Shown here: positions 1-6,837 of the stretch, in pieces
Layout of the letters: every line of letters begins with the position of its first letter
Position numbering within the stretch: the stretch's first letter is position 1
Translations under genes and position numbers: made by a program
The notes under the pieces: model-generated
What the model saw: the letters and a program-made list of their open reading frames with translations, nothing else
Told to the model about the DNA's origin: nothing
The model's database searches: none
DNA from: Bog-950 sp964615305
GTDB lineage: Bacteria > Bacteroidota > Bacteroidia > Chitinophagales > LD1
Direction: 5' to 3'
Assembly: GCA_964615305.1 (NCBI GenBank)
Contig: CAZTNA010000004.1
Span: forward strand, 124,001-188,000
DNA: 64,000 nt

Positions 1-1
1 C

Positions 2-241
2 CAATACGACACACCTAAGTCGCACATTGTTGTTTCAGTTAATGGCGATAAGTTCGAAGTTTTTGATGTGGAAAAAGATGAACTACAAGGAAAAATATGG
101 GGCATAAGTGTAAACCCTCTGATTAAGCATGTAAATAAAATGCAGAATGAGGGGTGGGAAGTAGTAGGAGGGTTAACCAGCAGTTATAATTCAAGTACGG
201 GAGTTTCGTTGCTTTATTACAGCCTTCGGAAAAAACGCTAA
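2..241 (+). CDS. C-terminal end of a small protein of unknown function (5' partial)
   Basis: An open frame enters from the left edge (frame starting at base 2) and ends at a TAA at 239-241, giving the last 79 residues. The visible part has a motif GWEVVGG preceded by a short helix (HVNKMQNE). This resembles the 'EGWELV' core of small DUF4177-type proteins, but the match is short and I would not name the family from it. The gene is directly followed by a strong hairpin terminator, so it is probably transcribed separately from clpP. In many Bacteroidota trigger factor sits upstream of clpP; this tail does not look like trigger factor. Confidence 0.6.
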   Translation, partial: QYDTPKSHIVVSVNGDKFEVFDVEKDELQGKIWGISVNPLIKHVNKMQNEGWEVVGGLTSSYNSSTGVSLLYYSLRKKR

Positions 242-264
242 CCAAACGCGCTACAATAAAATGC

Positions 265-297
265 AAAGCCGCCTCGTCATAGTGGCGGCTTTTGTTT
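265..297 (+). terminator. Rho-independent terminator after the partial gene
   Basis: A 9-bp perfect stem (AAAGCCGCC at 265-273 with GGCGGCTTT at 284-292) is followed by a T-rich tail (TTGTTTATTT). It closes the upstream partial gene and lies about 45 bases before the clpP start. Confidence 0.8.
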
Positions 298-339
298 ATT
301 TCGGCAAACAAATTCAATTTACCCTCACAATTAAAAGTT

Positions 340-1044
340 ATGAATATTAAAGAAGCTCAGGATTTTAAAAACTATGCTGTAAAACACCACGGCATTAGTA
401 GCATGCATCTGGAAAACTACGCCAACAAAGTGTACAGCGGTGGCGCTGTTAAAAATTTAACTCGTACGGTTATTGAGGAACGTCAAATGCCTTTCCGCGA
501 AGTAGATGTGTTTTCGCGCTTAATGATGGACAGGATTATTTTCCTGGGAACACCAGTTGATGACTATATTGCTGCCATTATACAGGCGCAACTTTTGTTT
601 CTGGAGAGCAGTGATTCGCGGAGCGATGTACAGATATACATCAACAGCCCCGGTGGCGAAGTATATTCGGGCATGGGTATTTACGATACAATGCAGTATG
701 TAACTATGGACGTAGCAACAATTTGCACAGGTATGGCGGCTTCAATGGCTGCTGTGTTATTATGTGCAGGCGAAAAGGGGAAACGTACTGCCTTACGACA
801 TGCCAGAGTTATGATTCACCAGCCCTTGGGCGGTATTGGCGGCAAAGCCAGTGAAATTGAAATATCTGTTAACGAAATTCGTAAAATTAAAGATGAGCTG
901 TATTCTATCATTAGCGAACACAGCGGACAACCCATTGACAAAGTTGCAAAAGACAGCGACCGCGATTACTGGATGCGCGCACAAGAAGCTAAAGACTACG
1001 GAATGATTGATGAGGTGCTTGTTCGTAGTGGCAAGAAAGATTAA
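340..1044 (+). CDS. clpP: ATP-dependent Clp protease proteolytic subunit ClpP
   Basis: Serine peptidase that forms the tetradecameric chamber of ClpXP and degrades unfolded or tagged cytoplasmic proteins. The protein has 234 residues from the ATG at 340. The open frame extends to a TTG at 292, but that lies in the tail of the preceding terminator, so the ATG is preferred. The catalytic Ser is S135 in GMAASMA, His is H160 in MIHQPLGG, and Asp is D209 in the DRDYW region, with the spacing expected for the family. The N-terminal 50 residues ahead of the ClpP core are longer than in E. coli, so a propeptide or lineage-specific extension is possible. clpX follows after 46 bases, which is the usual arrangement. 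Confidence 0.96.
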   Translation: MNIKEAQDFKNYAVKHHGISSMHLENYANKVYSGGAVKNLTRTVIEERQMPFREVDVFSRLMMDRIIFLGTPVDDYIAAIIQAQLLFLESSDSRSDVQIYINSPGGEVYSGMGIYDTMQYVTMDVATICTGMAASMAAVLLCAGEKGKRTALRHARVMIHQPLGGIGGKASEIEISVNEIRKIKDELYSIISEHSGQPIDKVAKDSDRDYWMRAQEAKDYGMIDEVLVRSGKKD

Positions 1045-1065
1045 GCTAAAGCAAACCTTTCTGGT

Positions 1066-1073
1066 TAATTTTG
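1066..1073 (+). promoter_or_regulatory. Candidate Bacteroidota -7 element upstream of clpX
   Basis: TAATTTTG fits the Bacteroidota -7 consensus TAnnTTTG exactly and lies 17 bases before the clpX start. I see no good -33 TTTG at the usual spacing, so clpX may have its own weak promoter or simply be co-transcribed with clpP. Confidence 0.35.
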
Positions 1074-1090
1074 CATCTATTTAAACTGAT

Positions 1091-2323
1091 ATGAAAAAAG
1101 AAACAGAACCTAATTGCTCATTTTGCGGTCGTAAAAAGAAAGAAACTCAGATTCTTATATCAGGAATTGAGGGGCATATTTGCGAAAATTGTGTGCACCA
1201 GGCACAACAAATAATAGATGAAGAACTTTTCCAAAAGAGCAAAAAGTTTCAGTTCAATCTGCCTGCACATGTTAAGCCCAAGGACATCAAATCTTTTTTA
1301 GATGGCTATGTTATTGGGCAGGACGAGGCGAAGAAGTATATCTCTGTAGCCGTTTATAATCATTATAAGCGACTCAATCAGTTAAAAACTGATGAAGTTG
1401 AAATTGAGAAGAGCAATATTTTGTTGGTAGGGCAAACCGGTACGGGAAAAACTTTGTTGGCGCGCACCATTGCCAAATTTCTAAATGTTCCATTTGCAAT
1501 AGTTGATGCTACCGTATTTACAGAAGCCGGTTACGTAGGTGAAGATGTGGAAAGTATTTTGTCTCGGTTATTACAAGCTTGTAATTACGATATACAAGCA
1601 GCACAGCACGGTATTATTTACATAGATGAAATTGATAAAATTGCACGTAAAGGAGATAACCCATCTATTACCAGAGATGTTAGTGGTGAAGGAGTACAAC
1701 AAGGAATGTTGAAACTATTGGAAGGTAGTGAAGTATTAGTTCCACCACAAGGCGGTAGAAAGCACCCCGAACAGAAGCTGGTTAAAATTGATACCAGCAA
1801 CATTCTTTTTATTTGTGGAGGAGCTTTTGAAGGGTTAGATAAGTTGATAGCATCACGCATGAATCAATCTAAAGTTGGTTTCAAGAAAGGGAAAGAACGA
1901 GAGAACATTGATAACGATAATTTCTTTAAGTATGTTTCGCCAATGGATATACGCAGCTTTGGTTTAATTCCCGAGCTGATTGGTCGCTTACCGGTATTGG
2001 TTCATCTTGATCCGCTCGATAGAAATGCCTTACGCTCAATTTTAACTGAACCCAAAAACGCATTACTAAAACAATACAAGAAAATATTTAAGGCAGATGG
2101 TATTCAATTGTTATTCGATGACGATGCAATAGATTATGTGGTAGAAAAAGCAATGGAATATAAATTAGGGGCTAGAGGTTTGCGATCTATATGTGAAGCT
2201 CTGATGACTGACGCTATGTTTGACTTTCCATCAAACGGCAGCATAAAAGAGTTTACTGTTACCCGTGAGTTTGTAGAGGAAAAAATGGAGGAAACCCATA
2301 TTGGAAAACTGCGCGCAGCGTAA
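1091..2323 (+). CDS. clpX: ClpX, ATP-dependent unfoldase of the Clp protease
   Basis: AAA+ hexameric unfoldase that feeds substrates into ClpP. The protein has 410 residues, normal for the family. The N-terminal C4 zinc finger uses Cys 9, 12, 31 and 34. Walker A is GQTGTGKT (114-121), the pore loop is GYVG (147-150), Walker B is IIYIDE (175-180), the RKH loop is near 223-225, and sensor 2 is GARGLR (360-365). The ClpP-docking tripeptide appears as VGF (262-264), a conservative change from the common IGF. It follows clpP in the same direction and ends 17 bases from the convergent secreted-protein gene. Confidence 0.97.
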   Translation: MKKETEPNCSFCGRKKKETQILISGIEGHICENCVHQAQQIIDEELFQKSKKFQFNLPAHVKPKDIKSFLDGYVIGQDEAKKYISVAVYNHYKRLNQLKTDEVEIEKSNILLVGQTGTGKTLLARTIAKFLNVPFAIVDATVFTEAGYVGEDVESILSRLLQACNYDIQAAQHGIIYIDEIDKIARKGDNPSITRDVSGEGVQQGMLKLLEGSEVLVPPQGGRKHPEQKLVKIDTSNILFICGGAFEGLDKLIASRMNQSKVGFKKGKERENIDNDNFFKYVSPMDIRSFGLIPELIGRLPVLVHLDPLDRNALRSILTEPKNALLKQYKKIFKADGIQLLFDDDAIDYVVEKAMEYKLGARGLRSICEALMTDAMFDFPSNGSIKEFTVTREFVEEKMEETHIGKLRAA

Positions 2324-2340
2324 ACGGAACAATTTGACTA

Positions 2341-3312
2341 CTACTCGCTGCTAACGCATAATATTCGAACGTAAACTTCACGAGGCAATACAGCTTTTCT
2401 TATCTCTCGACCCTCAAAAATCAATACATTGAAGCCATCTGGATGCTCTGAGTTTTTAAGCATGAATATGTTTTTATCCCCTACGCCAACTTCAGTTTTA
2501 CCAGCAGGGTTGTAAACAAACCCGGGGGTACTGATTTTAAACTCTTCTATTGTAGCTTGTTGTTTGCTAAAGGCTATTAAGTCTTCTGCTTGTTCATCAG
2601 TGGGAACACTAAAACTGGTTGGGCATACATTTTTCGAATAATAAACCGGTGAGGCAAAATTAAAGGAATCTCTGTTTAAAGAAATCCAGTTATAATAGAC
2701 TTTACCATCGGTTTTTGTAGATACTTTTTCATCATTTATGAAGTTGCCAAGAGGTTCAGTCATCCAGATATTTTTTCCGGTTGAAAAAACTGTAAACGCG
2801 TACTTGCTTTCTGCTATTGTAGCGGTAGGGGCACCATTCGAAAATACAATAAAAGTATCAGCTACCGGTCTTCGGTAACATAAATCATTCAGATTCGAGA
2901 TAAATAGCCGGTGTTTTTTGTTAGCTGTGGCTGACACCGGTTTATCTATCACCATTTTTTTTGTTCTAGCTACAACTATATCTGAATCAGGCAAAAGCAA
3001 TGCTTGATAGTAGCCCGTGTCAGCTAACTCAATTTCGATACCATTTAGAAGCGGGGTTATTTTCTTGATAACAGGCTTGCTAAACTGCGGAATACAATTT
3101 CCACATGCTTCATTCCAAAGTCCGTTATAGAAATAATTCAAGCATCCGGTGCTGATATTAAATACTGTAGTTCCGTCAGCTACACTGGTAAGTTTACTAA
3201 TTTCTTCAGTTGTTAAACTTGTAGTATGTTTAATGATAGATTGCGAACATGCCGACACAACACCAAAGCACAACAGAGTAGCGGTAAATAAGTAATGGAA
3301 TACACAATTCAT
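2341..3312 (-). CDS. Secreted or lipid-anchored protein of unknown function
   Basis: 323 residues with a clear N-terminal hydrophobic signal (residues 5-22). The sequence VSAC at its end fits a lipobox, so it may be a lipoprotein; alternatively signal peptidase I would cut near ACSQ. Residues about 40-75 contain the module TTVFNISTGCLNYF...WNEACGNC, which matches a module in the neighbouring 597-residue protein (GLLIYNTDNDCFEWF...FWNSLCEWC). The remainder looks like beta-rich extracellular sequence without a motif I recognise. It lies 11 bases downstream of the 597-residue gene on the same strand, so the two are very probably one operon. No catalytic signature is visible. Confidence 0.75.
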   Translation of the reverse strand: MNCVFHYLFTATLLCFGVVSACSQSIIKHTTSLTTEEISKLTSVADGTTVFNISTGCLNYFYNGLWNEACGNCIPQFSKPVIKKITPLLNGIEIELADTGYYQALLLPDSDIVVARTKKMVIDKPVSATANKKHRLFISNLNDLCYRRPVADTFIVFSNGAPTATIAESKYAFTVFSTGKNIWMTEPLGNFINDEKVSTKTDGKVYYNWISLNRDSFNFASPVYYSKNVCPTSFSVPTDEQAEDLIAFSKQQATIEEFKISTPGFVYNPAGKTEVGVGDKNIFMLKNSEHPDGFNVLIFEGREIRKAVLPREVYVRILCVSSE

Positions 3313-3323
3313 AGAATTATTAA

Positions 3324-5117
3324 TTAAGGCACTACAATGCCGTAATAAGCACCACCTATATTAGTGATTGAGCTGCCCCCGGTGTTACCGTTAATGGCCC
3401 TGCCGGCTACCCCTCCTAAACCAAAAGCACCACCTGATGAAATGATACTACCACATGTGTTACCGTTCCCATTTGCACCGGCAGTTCCAAGTCCACCCCC
3501 ATTTCCGCCACAGCCACCATTGTATCCGCTATAAAAGCAACCACCACCGGAGTTACCTGTGCCGCATCCTCCTAAACCAAAAGCTAACGTAGTACCTGCC
3601 GTACCATTAGTGGCACTGGCTCCGGAGCTTGTACAACTCGTGCAAATACCTCCCGAAGCTTTGCTTCCACCTGTAGTGGCTCCAGGTCCTGCTAAACCAC
3701 CAGGTAGCCCTCTGCCACCACCACCTCCACCACCGCGGGCACGACAACCGCCTGAACCGCCACCGCCACCACCACCACCTCCAGCAACGGTTCCATAGTT
3801 ATAAACTGTAACTTTTACAGTAGCGCTTGATGTAATAGCATCGCCTCCGGTTCCTCCATCACCGGCATTGCCATCGCTAGCGCAAAAAGCATCGCTTTCA
3901 TGAGCACCATAAGCACCATTGCCGCCTCCGGCCATAATTGTTCCTGAGTTGTATAAAACAACTTCTGAGCCTCCGGGCAAAGTACCAAAGTTCAACGCGG
4001 TGCCGCCTTGTGTGCTTGCTCCTAAAGTAACCCCGGCATTTACGTACACACACCATTTTTTAGCAGCTGTGGGGTTTCCGGCTTGTGATTGAAAGTTGTT
4101 TCCGTTGCTGTTGACAGAATAAATATATACATCCTGGCACCATTCGCATAAGCTATTCCAAAAGCCGGCTCCACCGTTGTATGTTGGGCGTGTATCAAAC
4201 CATTCAAAGCAATCGTTATCTGTATTGTAAATTAATAAACCTTCTCTGGCAGCGTTCACAACAATACTGTTTCGTTGTGCGGTGGTCATACGGGGAACAA
4301 ACATCCCTTTACTTGTAGATTGTATATCTAAAACTGCAGAAGCATCAGGCGTAGCGTTTGTTGCGCCAGTGGTATTTGCACCAATTGCTACTCCACCACC
4401 GTTGGCGTTATCCATGGCAACTAAAGCATTAGTTCCTGCACTGTTTCCACCACCCTGGTCAGTAAAAAATTTAATGGGAGCATTATTTGCCGCTATCCGT
4501 ATCCAATTGCCTGGTGTCTGTTGGTAGAGTCCTAAATCACTGGTAGCAGTAATGGCTGTAGTTCCTCGTTGTATTACACCATTAGCAACATTTACTCTGC
4601 CGTTAATATCTAAATTTTGTATTGGGGTAGTTGTAAGGTTTATACCTACGAAATTTCCCTGACTATTTATTAAAAGTGGTTTTGCATTCCAGGTTTGCAT
4701 ATAGGTAAATGCTGCTGCATTTCCTATAGTAAAATCTTGTGTGCCTGTAGTATTGTTTATGGCAAATGCGTACGAGTTGTTAGTTGTGGGTATAGTAAAT
4801 ACGGATGGCTGAATGGTTAGTCTGTTTGACGGAGTGGCTGTTCCAATACCTAAATGACCAATGGTTTGTTTCAGTCGCATCCGTTCAATATTATCGGTTC
4901 CCCAAACTATATCATTAGCATCCGTTGTTCCCATCCAATGCTCGGTGGGTGCTATGGTATTGGTGCCGTAAATTACAGGTATAGCTGGGTCGTTGATGCC
5001 GGTGTTACCTCTCAGCCGCCAGTAAATAGATGATGGATTCATAACTTCTGCTTGTGCTACAGCCAATTCCGGATATAAGCTTACTGCTGCTATCAGCACT
5101 TTTAAGACTCTATTCAT
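3324..5117 (-). CDS. Secreted fibre-like protein with a C-terminal glycine-rich domain
   Basis: 597 residues with a signal peptide (cleavage likely after LAVAQA, residues 1-23). The N-terminal half (about 25-280) has the repetitive texture seen in Bacteroidota and phage fibre proteins (…WGTDNIERMRL…LGIGTATPSNRLTI…, then SAVLDIQSTSKGMFVPRMTT). A Cys/Trp module shared with the downstream gene follows (GLLIYNTDNDCFEWF…LCEWC). From about residue 390 to the end the sequence is dominated by glycine runs (up to 9 in a row), broken by YNSGTI and YNYGTV motifs. Such glycine-rich tips resemble the polyglycine-II sandwiches of phage adhesins; this is inference from composition. No T9SS sorting domain is evident. 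It is probably a surface adhesin or fibre. Confidence 0.75.
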   Translation of the reverse strand: MNRVLKVLIAAVSLYPELAVAQAEVMNPSSIYWRLRGNTGINDPAIPVIYGTNTIAPTEHWMGTTDANDIVWGTDNIERMRLKQTIGHLGIGTATPSNRLTIQPSVFTIPTTNNSYAFAINNTTGTQDFTIGNAAAFTYMQTWNAKPLLINSQGNFVGINLTTTPIQNLDINGRVNVANGVIQRGTTAITATSDLGLYQQTPGNWIRIAANNAPIKFFTDQGGGNSAGTNALVAMDNANGGGVAIGANTTGATNATPDASAVLDIQSTSKGMFVPRMTTAQRNSIVVNAAREGLLIYNTDNDCFEWFDTRPTYNGGAGFWNSLCEWCQDVYIYSVNSNGNNFQSQAGNPTAAKKWCVYVNAGVTLGASTQGGTALNFGTLPGGSEVVLYNSGTIMAGGGNGAYGAHESDAFCASDGNAGDGGTGGDAITSSATVKVTVYNYGTVAGGGGGGGGGSGGCRARGGGGGGGRGLPGGLAGPGATTGGSKASGGICTSCTSSGASATNGTAGTTLAFGLGGCGTGNSGGGCFYSGYNGGCGGNGGGLGTAGANGNGNTCGSIISSGGAFGLGGVAGRAINGNTGGSSITNIGGAYYGIVVP

Positions 5118-5216
5118 ACATTCCCTTTAATTTCAAAAGGTCGGGAATGTGAATGTAACTTTATGCTTTTAATTATTGAAACGGCTTCTGAATTTATTAC
5201 GTAAACACCAGCTGGC

Positions 5217-6782
5217 TTATTCAAATGATTTTAACTGATCAGCACTCATGCGGGTGCCATCTTTGAACCCAACTATGTAGGCAGCTGTGTAGCCTGCTGC
5301 TTTCGAAGACTCTAATTTCTTTTTGGCATCAACATAGTTTTTAAAACTGCCACCATAGTAACGTGTAAAGCCTGATGGCAATTCTTCAGCTGATAGCTCT
5401 GTGAAGAGTTTAGATATTTTATCATAATCTTTCAACTCACCTTTTAATGCAAATAGCTGTATTTTAAACACATTGCCACTTTCTGTTTTGTGAGAAGGCA
5501 CCAAGCTCGATTTGTTGCTTTCTGTTTTGGGTTCATTAGAAGTAGGGTTAGTTTCAGCAAACGGTTTTTTTGTTTCGGATACAGTAGCTTCTGTTTTTGA
5601 TTCAGTTGGTTTTTTAGTTTCTGTTTTTGATTTGTTCATGGCACTGCTCATAGACGTTGTGTCAAACGGATTCAAATTGCTGGCAGTTACGTAAATGGGG
5701 GTTACTCCATCGTTTTTTGCAACAGCATTACCTGACTTTCCTCCTCCGCTTGTGTTTTCTATGGGCTTGCGAATATTTTTTCCATTATTTATTGTGGTAA
5801 AATCTTTGTTGTCCGCTGTATTGTTTTTGGGTTCCGTAACAACTGGCTTATTCTGCGCCACCGGTTTTGGTTCTTCTTTTACTACGGGTTTAGTTTCAGA
5901 TTTTGGTTCAGCCTTGTTTTCGGTTTTTACCGCTACCGGGGTCTCAACTTTTGGCTCTAATTGTATTACAGGTTTAGGTTCAGTAACCGGTTCTACTGTA
6001 ATGGCTTCGCCACCACTGCCTTCCATTTCTCGCTTGTAGTCTTTAAATGCGTTAAACAAACTTGAAGCAATATAGTCTTGACCTTTTACGGAGTTCAAAA
6101 ATCTTTCTTCATCTGGGTTAGATATAAAACCAATTTCGGCTAACAAACTCGGCATGGCTGTTTTGTACAGTACATAAAACCCAGCCTGTTTCACCCCTAA
6201 GCTTTTGCGTTTAGCATAGTTCTCCAACTGGTTTTCAATTTTAGAGGCAAAATCTATACTCTGGTCAAGAAATGCATTTTGCTTCATGCTCATTACAATG
6301 TGACCTTCCGGAGAGTTAGGGTCAAACTCGTAGTTTTTATCGCGATTTTCTTCGAGCATGATAACGGCATTTTCTCGTTTGGCAACTTCAAGGTTGGCTT
6401 CGGTTCGGTGCAGTCCTAAAACATAGGTGCTTGTTCCAAAAGCTTCTGAGTTTGTTGATGAGTTGCAGTGAACAGCAATAAACAAGTCTGCTTTGTTTTT
6501 GTTGGCAATTTCAGCGCGTTCATGCAATTCTAGAAACACATCATTTTTGCGGGTATAAATTACATGTACATCCGGAAAATTTCGTTGTATATAATCACCT
6601 AACTTGAGGGCAACTACTAATGCAATATCTTTTTCGTTTGTTTTGTTGGCGCCAATGGCTCCCGGATCTTTACCACCGTGTCCGGCATCAATCACCACAG
6701 TTTTTAACGAAAAGTTATTATTGGCATTTGCTACTGTTAACAGTAAAAATGCGGCTGCAAACAATATGGTTTTAATTCTCAC
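5217..6782 (-). CDS. N-acetylmuramoyl-L-alanine amidase (Amidase_3) with C-terminal SPOR-like domain
   Basis: Periplasmic zinc amidase that cleaves the bond between MurNAc and the stem peptide, used in septum splitting and wall turnover. 521 residues. The signal peptide is residues 1-20. The catalytic domain runs from about 27 to 245, with zinc ligands H35 (DAGHGG), E50 and H105 (AVHCN), and catalytic E216 (LLAEIGF). A long low-complexity linker rich in K, E, P, T and V (about 255-430) tethers a SPOR-like domain (about 437-510) that would bind denuded glycan at the division site. The gene is divergent from lptD, separated by 55 bases. The pairing of an amidase with lptD is common in Bacteroidota. 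Confidence 0.92.
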   Translation of the reverse strand: MRIKTILFAAAFLLLTVANANNNFSLKTVVIDAGHGGKDPGAIGANKTNEKDIALVVALKLGDYIQRNFPDVHVIYTRKNDVFLELHERAEIANKNKADLFIAVHCNSSTNSEAFGTSTYVLGLHRTEANLEVAKRENAVIMLEENRDKNYEFDPNSPEGHIVMSMKQNAFLDQSIDFASKIENQLENYAKRKSLGVKQAGFYVLYKTAMPSLLAEIGFISNPDEERFLNSVKGQDYIASSLFNAFKDYKREMEGSGGEAITVEPVTEPKPVIQLEPKVETPVAVKTENKAEPKSETKPVVKEEPKPVAQNKPVVTEPKNNTADNKDFTTINNGKNIRKPIENTSGGGKSGNAVAKNDGVTPIYVTASNLNPFDTTSMSSAMNKSKTETKKPTESKTEATVSETKKPFAETNPTSNEPKTESNKSSLVPSHKTESGNVFKIQLFALKGELKDYDKISKLFTELSAEELPSGFTRYYGGSFKNYVDAKKKLESSKAAGYTAAYIVGFKDGTRMSADQLKSFE

Positions 6783-6795
6783 GTTTTGGATTTTT

Positions 6796-6803
6796 TAATT
6801 TTG
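6796..6803 (+). promoter_or_regulatory. Candidate -7 element for lptD
   Basis: TAATTTTG matches TAnnTTTG in the short divergent region between the amidase and lptD, 34 bases before the GTG start. No convincing -33 box is present at normal spacing, so the call rests on the single element. Confidence 0.3.
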
Positions 6804-6837
6804 ACGCTACTGATGCATTTTACCATTAACAACAATC

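Noticed and set aside
292..339. Upstream TTG start for clpP
   Set aside because: It lies in the T-tail of the preceding terminator and would add residues not expected in ClpP.
3559..3798. Proline-rich plus-strand open frame opposite the glycine-rich domain
   Set aside because: It is the complement of glycine codons (GGN/CCN) in the real minus-strand gene and has no independent support.
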